Part shown: one piece after another, positions 25,572 to 33,206 of the stretch | How positions within the stretch are numbered: position 1 is the first letter of the stretch | Layout: the number at the start of each line of letters is the position of its first letter | From: UBA3946 sp002385755 | GTDB lineage: Bacteria > Bacillota_I > Bacilli_A > ML615J-28 > CAG-698 | Length of the DNA stretch: 64,000 nt | Reading direction: 5' to 3' | Assembly (NCBI GenBank): GCA_050953085.1 | Contig: JBMNLX010000002.1 | Span: 1-64,000 of the forward strand | The notes under the pieces: model-generated | What the model saw: only the letters and a program-made list of their open reading frames with translations | What the model was told of the DNA's origin: nothing | The model's database searches: none | Made by a program: the position numbers and the translations under genes

Positions 25572-25646
25572 ATGGCAAATATCCGGACACAGGCTCTTTT
25601 TGGCTTCGCCAGTTTTGTTTTAATTAAGGACAGGCATACGGCCTAA
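25572..25646 (+). CDS. Possible 24-residue small protein within a 140-nt transcript
   Basis: ATG at 25572 opens a 24-codon frame ending TAA at 25646; AAGG lies about eight bases upstream. The peptide begins MANIRTQ, has a hydrophobic middle (ALFGFASFVLI) and ends KDRHTA. It fills most of a transcript bounded by its own promoter and a strong terminator. It could be a small membrane-active peptide, or the frame may be incidental and the RNA itself functional. The 540-base gap 25392-25931 holds this unit and the terminator at 25863-25901; the remainder shows short dyads (for instance around 25714-25760) but no gene. Confidence 0.4.
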   Translation: MANIRTQALFGFASFVLIKDRHTA

Positions 25647-25654
25647 CATAAATG

Positions 25655-25699
25655 CTGGGGAACTTCGGTTCGTCGAACCGAAGTTCCCCGGCCTTTTTT
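25655..25699 (+). terminator. Strong terminator of the small transcript
   Basis: CTGGGGAACTTCGGTTC pairs with GAACCGAAGTTCCCCGG around a three-base loop, followed shortly by six T (25694-25699). Confidence 0.9.
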
Positions 25700-25862
25700 C
25701 TTATGAAAAAAGACCGGCGGTTTCCGGTCCAGAGCGTGACGTCAGCGCTCATTTTATTAGCGGATAACATTTTGTTATGAGCGGGACAGATTTATTGTTT
25801 TAGATGCTTTCTTTAACTATATTACTCACAAAAAATGTTATACGACGTTAGGGTGGAGAATG

Positions 25863-25901
25863 AAAAAACTACTTTTTTAGTCAAAGCTAAAAAAGTAGTT
25901 T
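25863..25901 (-). terminator. Terminator after the ECF S-component gene
   Basis: A 15-bp perfect stem (25866-25880 with 25887-25901, arms AAACTACTTTTTTAG and CTAAAAAAGTAGTTT), followed on the minus strand by a T-tract, 30 bases after the stop codon. Confidence 0.85.
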
Positions 25902-25931
25902 GTCAACAGGCTGGACCGGCGGTTTCCTTCT

Positions 25932-26552
25932 TTAAGCTTCTGCTGGTTGTTGCGTCATCGCCTTCTTTATGGCGAGAACAATCGGGGCGCCGATCACCGC
26001 CGCCGCCGCTATTTCCAGGAGCATATTGTTCACGACGATAAAGAGCATATAGGCAAGGAAGCCTTTCTCAATAATGAACGTGTGCTCGGACGCGAAGAAA
26101 TGAAATCCCGTTTTCGCGACCACGAATAAAATCGGGACGACGATTAGCGTGTGAAACATTGTTGCGGTGATCGCCGCAAGCGTCACGGACACCGCCTCGC
26201 GTTTGAAAATTTTCCGAAACGCGTCGTACAACAGGGCGGCGACGTAACCGAAAAGCATCCGCGGCAGGACGGATAAAAGCGGGTTAGTAAAGGGCACGTT
26301 CTCGGGGACTACCTCGATAAAGCTGCGAATCATCGCCCCGGCTCCGAAAACAAAACCGAGCAGCAGCCCGTACCTTTTTCCCAACACAATCGCGCCGAGG
26401 ATCACCGGGATATGAAGAATGGTAATCTTAATCCCGCCGAAAAACGGGATATAACCGACGGTCGCGGTTAAAATCACGATAATGGCGATCAGGGCGGAAG
26501 CATAGACAAACTTAAAGATTTCCTGATTGCGCTTTGTTTTTTTGTTATTCAT
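25932..26552 (-). CDS. ECF transporter substrate-binding (S) component
   Basis: A 206-residue integral membrane protein with about six helices. It has the typical S-component pattern: an N-terminal helix ending in PFFGGIKITILHIPVILGAIVLGKRYG, then GFVFGAGAMIRS and LPRMLFGYVAALLYD. It should bind a vitamin or trace nutrient and work with the shared EcfA/EcfT module, which is not in this window. No riboswitch was seen upstream, so the ligand cannot be named. Confidence 0.85.
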   Translation of the reverse strand: MNNKKTKRNQEIFKFVYASALIAIIVILTATVGYIPFFGGIKITILHIPVILGAIVLGKRYGLLLGFVFGAGAMIRSFIEVVPENVPFTNPLLSVLPRMLFGYVAALLYDAFRKIFKREAVSVTLAAITATMFHTLIVVPILFVVAKTGFHFFASEHTFIIEKGFLAYMLFIVVNNMLLEIAAAAVIGAPIVLAIKKAMTQQPAEA

Positions 26553-26647
26553 AATTCTCTCCTTTTTGGGCCGGAAAAGGTCCCGTAAGTTTTTTGCTAT
26601 AAAATAAACGCTTTTTCCGTGATTAGTATGCTCTATAAAAGTAGCGT

Positions 26648-27919
26648 CTAATCAAAAAGCTCAAACTCGTATCCGAGTATCCTGACGGTGTCGCCGGCGG
26701 CGACTCCCGCTTTTCGCAACTCATCCTCGACTCCGAGATTCCGGAGCCGGCGGGCGAACATTTTCACGCTTGACTCGTTATTGAAGTCAACCGCGTTGAA
26801 ATATTTCTCAATCACCGGTCCCCTAACATTATACACGCCGTCGGGCTCTTTTTCAATAGTGAAGGGATCGGGCTCGGGTTCGAATTTGTATTCCACGTGC
26901 CCGCCCACGATCTCAACGAAATCCCCGGGTCCCGTCTTATCAAGCGCGTCGGCGATCCGGTATAAAAGCTCGTTGACATTATCTTTAGTATACGCGCTGA
27001 TCGCCACGATCGGGACGCCCGTAATCCGCGTTTTTAATTTTTCCAAGTTTTCTTCCGCCCCCGGCAAATCCATCTTATTGGCGGCGATGATTTGCGGGCG
27101 GAGAAGCAACGCCGGGTTATGGCTTTCAAGTTCCCGGTTGATGTCATGGTAGTCCTGAACGGGGTCGCGGCCGCTTTCGGCTGCGACGTCAATAACGTGA
27201 ACGATGACGCGCGTCCGCTCGATGTGGCGCAGAAACTGGATTCCGAGGCCCGCTCCCTGGCTCGCCCCTTTAATCAGTCCCGGCAAGTCCGCCACGACAA
27301 ACGATCTCTCGTCGCCGATTCTCACGACCCCCAGTTGGGGCGTGAGCGTGGTGAAGGGATAAGCGGCGATTTTCGGCCGCGCGGCGCTAATGACGGAAAT
27401 CAAAGTCGATTTCCCGACGGAAGGAAAGCCCACGAGCCCGACGTCGGCCAAAACTTTCAACTCGACGCGCAACTCGCGCTCCTCGCCCCGCTCGCCGGGC
27501 TCCGCGAAGTCGGGGGCGGTAACGCGCGGCGTCGCCAAGGAAGCGTTCCCGCGGCCGCCGCGGCCGCCCTTCGCGATGACTTCCGCCTGGCCGGGGCGGG
27601 TGATATCGGCGATAACCTTCCCGTCCGCGTCATAAACGACCGACCCGAGCGGCACGCGAACATAAACATCGGCCCCGTCGCGACCGTAGCGGTTCTTGCT
27701 TTGACCGGGGGCGCCGTTTTCCGCCTTAATCATCTTCCGATAATAAAGATCGACCAAAGTCGAAAGCCCCTCGTCGCCGACGAAAATAACGTTTCCGCCG
27801 CGGCCGCCGTTCCCCCCGGCGGGTCCGCCTTTCGGCACGTATTTTTCCCGACGATATGCGACGATCCCGCGACCGCCGTCGCCGGCTTTCACTTTAATTT
27901 TCACTTCATCGACAAACAT
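26648..27919 (-). CDS. obg: GTPase Obg (CgtA)
   Basis: A 423-residue ribosome-associated GTPase. The glycine-rich Obg fold is residues 1-155 (GDGGRGIVAYRREKYVPKGG, GGNGGRGGNVIF). The G domain has GFPSVGKSTLIS (G1), ADLPGLIKGA (G3) and ANKMD (G4). A C-terminal OCT domain ends YEFELFD. The ATG at 27919 is preferred over the in-frame GTG at 27931 because GGTG lies six bases before it. It acts in 50S assembly and stress responses. It follows rpmA, with a terminator-like hairpin between them. Confidence 0.95.
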   Translation of the reverse strand: MFVDEVKIKVKAGDGGRGIVAYRREKYVPKGGPAGGNGGRGGNVIFVGDEGLSTLVDLYYRKMIKAENGAPGQSKNRYGRDGADVYVRVPLGSVVYDADGKVIADITRPGQAEVIAKGGRGGRGNASLATPRVTAPDFAEPGERGEERELRVELKVLADVGLVGFPSVGKSTLISVISAARPKIAAYPFTTLTPQLGVVRIGDERSFVVADLPGLIKGASQGAGLGIQFLRHIERTRVIVHVIDVAAESGRDPVQDYHDINRELESHNPALLLRPQIIAANKMDLPGAEENLEKLKTRITGVPIVAISAYTKDNVNELLYRIADALDKTGPGDFVEIVGGHVEYKFEPEPDPFTIEKEPDGVYNVRGPVIEKYFNAVDFNNESSVKMFARRLRNLGVEDELRKAGVAAGDTVRILGYEFELFD

Positions 27920-27942
27920 TTTATTCACCAACCGTTTCGGTT

Positions 27943-27968
27943 AAAAAAAATGCACGGGTAGTGCATTT
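27943..27968 (-). terminator. Hairpin with T-tract between rpmA and obg
   Basis: On the minus strand AAATGCAC pairs with GTGCATTT around TACCC, followed by T residues. It overlaps the rpmA stop and ends about 24 bases before the obg ATG, so it may reduce obg expression relative to the ribosomal proteins. Confidence 0.72.
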
Positions 27969-28254
27969 ATCTTGTCTCGTATACGGAAACTTGTTTTTTC
28001 TTTCTTCCGACATATTCGTATTTCACGTATCCCGAACTTTTCGCAAACAAAGTATCGTCCCCGCCGCGGCCAACGTTAACGCCCGGGAAAATTTTCGTTC
28101 CCCGTTGACGGTAAATAATCGCCCCGGCTTTGGCGAACTGGCCGTCGGAAAGTTTCATGCCCAAACGTTTCGCGTGCGAATCGCGACCGTTTTTCGTGGA
28201 ACCGGCGGCTTTTTTTGATGCGAAAAACTGAATATTTATCCAAATTTTTTTCAT
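27967..28254 (-). CDS. rpmA: Ribosomal protein bL27 precursor
   Basis: A 95-residue L27 of the 50S peptidyl-transferase region. The N-terminal extension MKKIWINIQFFA precedes SKKAAGSTKNGRDS, matching the Prp cleavage pattern (QFFA before Ser-Lys-Lys) of Gram-positive L27. The adjacent gene encodes the Prp protease. RQRGTKIFPGVNVGRGGDDTLFA is the conserved core. Confidence 0.97.
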   Translation of the reverse strand: MKKIWINIQFFASKKAAGSTKNGRDSHAKRLGMKLSDGQFAKAGAIIYRQRGTKIFPGVNVGRGGDDTLFAKSSGYVKYEYVGRKKKQVSVYETR

Positions 28255-28267
28255 TGCGTTCTACCTC

Positions 28268-28582
28268 CTATCTAAGATAATCGATTGCGAGATAATCACC
28301 ATAATCGCAACTGATTGAGTATAGCGAGTCGACGAGATTATCGAGCACCATATCGGTTATCTCGTTCGTCTCGATAATTTTCAGCGACATCAGCGCTTTC
28401 TTTTCATCGCTTTTAAAACTGTAGCGGGGGCAAACCTTCTCGACCAACCCCAGGCTGACGAACATCGCGGTGGAAACCGCGCTGCAGACGATATCTTTTC
28501 CGATTTCTTCGTATCCGGAATGTCCGGAAATAGTCACTTCTTTAATGCGGTCCTGATTATACCGGACTTTCACTAATATCAT
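28268..28582 (-). CDS. prp: Ribosomal-processing cysteine protease Prp
   Basis: A 104-residue protease of the YsxB/Prp family encoded between rplU and rpmA. The catalytic pair is visible: His in SGHSGYEEIGKDIVCSAVS and Cys in the same segment. It removes the N-terminal extension of L27 so that L27 can function in the ribosome. The spacing is two bases from rplU and 13 from rpmA. Confidence 0.95.
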   Translation of the reverse strand: MILVKVRYNQDRIKEVTISGHSGYEEIGKDIVCSAVSTAMFVSLGLVEKVCPRYSFKSDEKKALMSLKIIETNEITDMVLDNLVDSLYSISCDYGDYLAIDYLR

Positions 28583-28584
28583 AC

Positions 28585-28884
28585 TTATCCTTCGATTTTC
28601 GTTATTTTTATCTTCGTGTAAGGCTGACGATGCCCTTGCTTTTTCCGGTAATTCTTCTTCGGCTTGTATTTGAAAACGATGATTTTTTTGTTTTTGCCTT
28701 GTTTCTCAACGACTCCGACAACTTTCGCGCCCTTGACATAGGGAGCTCCGATTTTTTTTCCGAGCATTAAGACATTTTCAAAGACAACTTCGTCGCCTTC
28801 GGCGGCCGCGAGTTTCTCGACGAAAATTACGTCATTCTCGGCGACGCGGTATTGCTTACCGCCGGTTTCAAAAACAGCATACAC
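28585..28884 (-). CDS. rplU: Ribosomal protein bL21
   Basis: A 99-residue L21 starting at GTG: (M)YAVFETGGKQYRVAENDVI, with AEGDEVVFENVLMLG and the C-terminal KPKKNYRKKQGHRQPYTKIKI. The GTG at 28884 is chosen because GAGGAGGTG lies nine bases upstream and because L21 proteins begin MYAV; the frame opens further to 28932 in leader sequence. It is the first gene of rplU-prp-rpmA-obg. Confidence 0.95.
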   Translation of the reverse strand: MYAVFETGGKQYRVAENDVIFVEKLAAAEGDEVVFENVLMLGKKIGAPYVKGAKVVGVVEKQGKNKKIIVFKYKPKKNYRKKQGHRQPYTKIKITKIEG

Positions 28885-28976
28885 TTGTAAAGCACCTCCT
28901 CGTAAAGTAAGACTCGCCATACGGGCGGACATTAGTCGCTTAAGGCCCGGTCTGAGCGGTTGCGCTTGTTCACAAC
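28885..28976 (-). ncRNA. Probable L21 leader (5' regulatory RNA of rplU)
   Basis: About 90 nt lie between the expected transcription start and the rplU GTG. They contain paired segments (GCGCAACCGC, CAGACCGGGCC, TTAAGCGACTAATGTCC) of the kind seen in the rplU leader of Bacillota, which is thought to mediate autoregulation. The identification is by position and general resemblance; a covariance-model search was not possible. Confidence 0.5.
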
Positions 28977-28982
28977 ATACAT

Positions 28983-29011
28983 ATTATACACTTTTTAAGC
29001 GTGAAAGTCAA
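28983..29011 (-). promoter_or_regulatory. rplU promoter
   Basis: On the minus strand TTGACT (29006-29011), 17 bases, TATAAT (28983-28988). The AT-rich stretch directly upstream (29012-29038) is the left copy of the IS target duplication. Confidence 0.85.
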
Positions 29012-29038
29012 AGATTATTTTTGTTATTTTTCACGGGA
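29012..29038 (+). repeat. Left 27-bp target-site duplication of IS copy B
   Basis: Identical to 30661-30687. It begins AGATTATTTTTG and ends TTCACGGGA. One more base (A at 29011) also matches the last base of the IS, so the repeat is 27 or 28 bp. Confidence 0.95.
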
Positions 29039-29062
29039 TGTGAATATATTATGATAATTTCA
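29039..29062 (+). repeat. Left terminal inverted repeat of IS copy B
   Basis: 24 bases starting TGTGAATATATTATG; 21 of 24 match the right repeat in reverse complement (mismatches at positions 4, 12 and 17). Confidence 0.9.
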
Positions 29063-29200
29063 TATAGAGTTATATAATGATAATTTCACTAAATACAAAG
29101 GTTAATTGTATTAGCGTAGGCAACCCTTAATTTTGTAATTTAAGCCCTTCTTTGATATCATATGGATTAATATGGATATGTATCAACGGAGGGAAGACAC

Positions 29201-30604
29201 ATGAGAAAGGTCGAACTAAGAATGAACGAGCAAATGAAGTATGAAATTATCAGAAGAGTAGCTTTTAAAGAAATCAGCGTCCACAGAGCAGCGGTCCAGC
29301 TTAACTGTACCGTAAGAACCGTCTATAACCTCGTCAAAAAGTATCGGGAACATGGTAAGGCCGGCTTTATCCACGGTAACAGGAACCGAAAACCGGCCGC
29401 TACCATGAGCCCAAAACTTGAACAAACCATTGTTTCGTTTTATATGCAAAAATGCGAAGGTGCCAATTTTCTACACTTCCAGGAGTTGCTGGAAGAGATA
29501 AAAGGCATTAAAGTCTCTTATTTCAAACTCTACGCGCTTCTGCGTAAGCATGGGATCATATCTCCCAAGTGTCATAGGATTACCCGTAAAAAACACCGGC
29601 AACGGCTAAAGCAAAAGGTAGAAAACAAAGAAAAACTTACGCCTGCCGAACAGCATTATATTGCCGAAACCAATCTTCAGGATCCCGAGAAAAGCCATCC
29701 CCGGAAACCCAGGGCAAAATATTTCGGCGAACTCTTGCTCATGGACGCATCAGAACACCAATGGTTCGGTAAATCCCATGCTCATCTGCACTTGGTAATG
29801 GATGATTCGTCAGGTTCGATTTTAGGCGCTTATTTTGTCACGCAAGAGACTTTAAAGGGTTATTACAACATATTTCACCAGGTATTGACCAAATACGGCA
29901 TACCGGCGAAAATTTTGGCCGATAACAGGTCAATCTTCAATTACAAGCTTAAGAACAGCCATTCTAAAGAAAAAGACACGCATACGCAATTCGGATATGC
30001 CTGCCATCGGCTCGGGGTCGATCTTGACACGACTTCCGTCGCCCAAGCAAAGGGCAGAATCGAAAGAATGTTCGGTACCCTCCAAAGCCGGTTGGTTACG
30101 GAACTTAGGATGGCAGGCATATTCGATATCGATGCGGCTAATGAGTTCTTGAAGGATTTTGTCCCAAAATTCAACGAGCGTTTCGCGCTCCCCATCGATT
30201 ATCTCACATCGGTTTTTGACGAGAACATCGATCAAGAAACCATCAATAACACATTAGCCGTCATCAGCGCAAGAAAAGTCGATAACGGTAATACGATTAA
30301 GTACAAAAATAAGTATTATCACCTGTATGACTTTGATGGCAACATGATGCCATTCAAACCCAAAACGGTATGTATCGTTATGGAAACTTACGACGGATCT
30401 CTCATCGCCTCGGTTAACGATGATCTTTACGGGTTGGTAGAGCTTGAGGTCCATCACGAATTTTCCAAGAACTTTGACACGAAAAAACCGGAAAAGAAAC
30501 GCTATACCGGCCATAAGCCCAAGGATTGTCATCCCTGGACCTATAAAAGCTATCTGGCCAGAAAAAGAAGGCGTTACAAGTCCAGGGCGGAAACCCTTGC
30601 TTAA
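29201..30604 (+). CDS. IS1202/ISNCY-type DDE transposase (copy B)
   Basis: 467 residues, identical to copy A except for Arg in ELRMAG. Domains are as in copy A: helix-turn-helix near the N-terminus, DDE-type catalytic core with Asp near residues 178 and 240 and Glu near 287, and a basic C-terminal tail. It is uninterrupted, so the element is probably active. Confidence 0.94.
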   Translation: MRKVELRMNEQMKYEIIRRVAFKEISVHRAAVQLNCTVRTVYNLVKKYREHGKAGFIHGNRNRKPAATMSPKLEQTIVSFYMQKCEGANFLHFQELLEEIKGIKVSYFKLYALLRKHGIISPKCHRITRKKHRQRLKQKVENKEKLTPAEQHYIAETNLQDPEKSHPRKPRAKYFGELLLMDASEHQWFGKSHAHLHLVMDDSSGSILGAYFVTQETLKGYYNIFHQVLTKYGIPAKILADNRSIFNYKLKNSHSKEKDTHTQFGYACHRLGVDLDTTSVAQAKGRIERMFGTLQSRLVTELRMAGIFDIDAANEFLKDFVPKFNERFALPIDYLTSVFDENIDQETINNTLAVISARKVDNGNTIKYKNKYYHLYDFDGNMMPFKPKTVCIVMETYDGSLIASVNDDLYGLVELEVHHEFSKNFDTKKPEKKRYTGHKPKDCHPWTYKSYLARKRRRYKSRAETLA

Positions 30605-30636
30605 CAAGTACTGGACAAATAATCAGGTATTTTTTG

Positions 30637-30660
30637 TGAAATTTTCATTATATATTGACA
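30637..30660 (-). repeat. Right terminal inverted repeat of IS copy B
   Basis: Ends TATATTGACA. The last six bases are a consensus -35 box pointing outward into the flank. Confidence 0.9.
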
Positions 30661-30687
30661 AGATTATTTTTGTTATTTTTCACGGGA
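30661..30687 (+). repeat. Right 27-bp target-site duplication of IS copy B
   Basis: Identical to 29012-29038. Native sequence resumes with ATATTCCCGC, completing a 14-base palindrome CGGGAATATTCCCG (30683-30696). Confidence 0.95.
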
Positions 30688-30825
30688 ATATTCCCGCTAT
30701 TTTTAAATGTTTTTCTTCGCTTCGGGCAAAAACCGCCCGCCGCTTTGTTAATATTATACCACGAATCACCCGCGCGCAAGCGGCTTACGCTCTTTAACGG
30801 CGACTTCCGCGGTTTCTTCGCGCCG

Positions 30826-31365
30826 CTAATTCTCTTTTCCTTTAAGCAAATCGCGAATTTCCTTAAGCAAATCGATCTCGGTCGGGTTCTTCTCTTTTTC
30901 CTCCCGGGCGCGGGCGGCCGCTTCCTCGGCTTTCTTTTGCCTGTAGGAAACAACGTCCTCCTCTTTTTTCGGATCCATTCCCAACTCGAGCATTTCTTTC
31001 TTTTCCGGCGCCGTCGGACGTTTCTCGTTTATTTTTTTGAATCCTTCCTTTAACCGAAGCATGGCCTTAACGGCGATGAAAACGGAAAAAGCGATAATCA
31101 AAAAATCAATCACCGATTGTAAAAAACGTCCGTAATAAAGCGCGGCCTCGGCGGCGCCCGTCGCCGGGTCGGCCGGGGTAATCACCAATTTCCAATCGGC
31201 GACGTTAATCCCGCCGACGGCGAGGCCGATTACCGGCATAATAATATTTTGCACGAGGCTCGAGACAATCGCGTTAAAGGCGTTGCCGATGACGACGGCG
31301 ACGGCCAAGTCCAGGATGTTTCCCTTGCTGATAAAGTTTTTAAACTCAACAAAAAATTTTTTCAT
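30826..31365 (-). CDS. mscL: Large-conductance mechanosensitive channel MscL
   Basis: A 179-residue channel subunit. The amphipathic N-terminus and TM1 read MKKFFVEFKNFISKGNILDL then AVAVVIGNAFNAIVSSLVQN; TM2 is FLQSVIDFLIIAFSVFIAVKAM. The periplasmic loop is moderately long, and the C-terminal charged tail (residues about 110-179) is longer than the usual 130-150-residue family length. It opens under membrane tension during hypo-osmotic shock. It is last in a three-gene minus-strand cluster, 18 bases after the GNAT gene. Confidence 0.95.
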   Translation of the reverse strand: MKKFFVEFKNFISKGNILDLAVAVVIGNAFNAIVSSLVQNIIMPVIGLAVGGINVADWKLVITPADPATGAAEAALYYGRFLQSVIDFLIIAFSVFIAVKAMLRLKEGFKKINEKRPTAPEKKEMLELGMDPKKEEDVVSYRQKKAEEAAARAREEKEKNPTEIDLLKEIRDLLKGKEN

Positions 31366-31383
31366 GACAGCGCGAGCCGGCCC

Positions 31384-32505
31384 TTATTCCAAATCAAGTT
31401 TATAACAGCGGCGGCGGCGGTGCTGCCGGACGTCGAATTCTTTCCATAAAGCCTGGACGTTTTGATTGGTCTCAAGCTCGGGACCGGTTTCGGCGTGCGA
31501 GACCCCGTGTTTAATCGACGATTTAATCCCCTCGCAAAGCATCAAGACGTTGACGCCGAGATTCTGATATTCCGGCTTGACGGCGATCATATACATGTCA
31601 AGCACTTTCGGCTTTCTTAAGGCGCGCAGGGCGCGAATAAATCCGAACGGGAAAAGGCGGCCGTTGGATTTTTTTGTCGCGGCGTTAAGCGAGGGCACCA
31701 TCAGGCCCAAACCGATAAGCTCGCCTTCCTTATTAGCCACAAGATATAAAAACTCCATATTGACCATCGTCACGAATTGTTTCATCGCTTTTTGGATTTG
31801 TCCCTCGTTTAGGGGAACGGTGCCGTAAAGCGGCGAGAAAGCCTCGTTGATGAGGTCAAAGCCGGCCTTGATATAAGGTTTCATTTCTTTCCGCTTCCTT
31901 AACCTAATCAACTGATAACCGTACCTTTTGGTGATGACGTTCGCCATCCGGTTGATCCGCTCGCTGATGTTTTCCGGGCAGAAAATTTGGAACTCAAGCC
32001 AGTCGACGTCCTTGACGAAACCGAGTTTCTCCAGGTGCTCCATATAGTACGGGTGATTATAAAGGGTGATCGTGTTGCTTTCTTCCTCGAAGCCCTCGAC
32101 CAAAAGTCCTTGCTTGTCGATGTCGCTAAAGCCGATCGGCCCGATTATCCGGTTCAGGCCGCGTTCTTTCGCCCAGGCGATTACCGGCTCGAAAAGTTTT
32201 TTCGTTACCTCGAAATCGTCGATAACGTCAAAGCGGCAGAAACGCATCTGCCGGGCGTTAATTTTTTTATTGTACGCGTGATTTATTAGCGCGCATATCC
32301 GGCCGACGATTTTGTTGTCGCGGTACGCGAGAAAAAACCTCGTTTCACAATATTCATAAGCCGCGTTGGTCTTCGGGTCGAGCATTTCCAGCTCGTCCTT
32401 AAAGAAGGACGGGATATAGTATTTGTTGTCGCGATATAACTTATTAGGAAAATCAACAAACTTTTTCTTGTCTTTTTTGCTGGTAATTTCTTTGATGACG
32501 ATCAT
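31384..32505 (-). CDS. GNAT-superfamily protein of unknown substrate
   Basis: A 373-residue protein with one or two acetyltransferase-like folds. An N-terminal segment (KFVDFPNKLYRDNKYYIPSF, ETRFFLAYRDNKIVGRICAL) is followed by DRNKIIGPIGFSDIDKQGLLV-like sequence near residue 110, and a C-terminal half with LVANKEGELIGLGL and VKPEYQNLGVNVLM, the acyl-CoA binding strand and helix. It resembles a widespread uncharacterised family often just called N-acetyltransferase. ATG follows AAGGAGG. The neighbours do not reveal a substrate. Confidence 0.75.
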   Translation of the reverse strand: MIVIKEITSKKDKKKFVDFPNKLYRDNKYYIPSFFKDELEMLDPKTNAAYEYCETRFFLAYRDNKIVGRICALINHAYNKKINARQMRFCRFDVIDDFEVTKKLFEPVIAWAKERGLNRIIGPIGFSDIDKQGLLVEGFEEESNTITLYNHPYYMEHLEKLGFVKDVDWLEFQIFCPENISERINRMANVITKRYGYQLIRLRKRKEMKPYIKAGFDLINEAFSPLYGTVPLNEGQIQKAMKQFVTMVNMEFLYLVANKEGELIGLGLMVPSLNAATKKSNGRLFPFGFIRALRALRKPKVLDMYMIAVKPEYQNLGVNVLMLCEGIKSSIKHGVSHAETGPELETNQNVQALWKEFDVRQHRRRRCYKLDLE

Positions 32506-32531
32506 GGTCTTCCTCCTTATATGGTATTATA

Positions 32532-33083
32532 CTATTTTTTTTCCTTTTCGTAAACTGTTTTTATTTTTGGGCGCGAATCTCGCGCCGAATTTTGCTCTTT
32601 ACGGTCGTTTTCGGGCGGAAAAAAAAGGTCGCGAAGGCCAAAGTAAACGCTCGGAACAAGGCCGGAAAGTAGGGCGGCGCTCCAAACGTCCCCAGTTTCC
32701 CGAGGCTCGCGGCGGGAAGGAATCGACTCGGAAAGCCTTTCTTGAAAAAAAAGCAACAGGTAAACGATCAAGGAATCGCGGAGATAATCGGATAAAAGCC
32801 GGGTACCGAAAGGCTCTTCCCCGGGCGGGGCGAGGGTCCGGGCGACGCCGTAATAGACGCCCGCGGAAAGGAGCGTGAGCGCAAGAAGCGAAACCCGCCC
32901 GGAAAACACCGCTCCCGTAAATCCAGACGCGATTCCCGCCAAATATTCCTCGTAACCGGAGGCGCGTCCGAGGATATCGGCCTTTCCCCGGGCGACATTG
33001 CTAATAATATCGGAAAAATACTGGCCGACGAAGCCGGAAGTCGCGCCGGCGGCGAGCGCCCGCGCGCGGTTGTTTTTTTCCAT
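32532..33083 (-). CDS. Unknown small membrane protein
   Basis: About 183 residues. Glycine- and alanine-rich helices (AAGATSGFVGQYFSDIISNVA, GIASGFTGAVFSGRVSLLAL, LTLLSAGVYYGVA, SLIVYLLLFFQERL, AALLSGLVPSVYFGLRDLFF) suggest four or five weak membrane segments, with a charged C-terminal tail. The start is the ATG at 33083, directly after GGGGGAGGA; the frame extends eight codons further to a TTG. I do not recognise a family. It heads the cluster with the GNAT gene and mscL, and faces the divergent fusion gene at 33.2 kb. Confidence 0.65.
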   Translation of the reverse strand: MEKNNRARALAAGATSGFVGQYFSDIISNVARGKADILGRASGYEEYLAGIASGFTGAVFSGRVSLLALTLLSAGVYYGVARTLAPPGEEPFGTRLLSDYLRDSLIVYLLLFFQERLSESIPSRREPRETGDVWSAALLSGLVPSVYFGLRDLFFPPENDRKEQNSARDSRPKIKTVYEKEKK

Positions 33084-33132
33084 TCCTCCCCCTCTTCCCG
33101 CGAGCAAGTAATTTTTACCTGCCTATTTTTCT

Positions 33133-33161
33133 TTTACATTCTCCGCCCGATATGTTATAAT
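33133..33161 (+). promoter_or_regulatory. Promoter of the VTT-acyltransferase gene
   Basis: TTTACA (33133-33138), 17 bases, TATAAT (33156-33161), about 45 bases before the start codon. Confidence 0.8.
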
Positions 33162-33206
33162 ATTTTTAATTATAGTAGAAAGTGCTATTTTTTGGTGAAA
33201 TTTAAA

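Larger units (their letters stand above)
29039..30660 (+). mobile_element. IS1202-type insertion sequence, complete copy B (1622 bp)
   Basis: The termini are TGTGAATATA at the left and TATATTGACA at the right. The first 24 bases match the reverse complement of the last 24 at 21 positions. Identical 27-bp direct repeats flank it. One transposase gene fills most of it. Long target duplications and TGT...ACA ends fit the IS1202 group, whose members give duplications of about this length. The repeat motif ATGATAATTTCA occurs at 29051-29062 and 29077-29088, and a variant occurs in the right end, likely transposase binding sites. Confidence 0.94.

Noticed and set aside
25558..25699. 6S RNA, SRP RNA or a known riboswitch at the small transcript
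   Set aside because: No matching conserved core was recognised, and no plus-strand gene follows that a riboswitch could control.
1..30660. Composite transposon formed by the two direct IS copies around 27 kb
   Set aside because: Copy B has its own perfect 27-bp target duplication on both sides, showing it inserted alone. The DNA between is mostly housekeeping.
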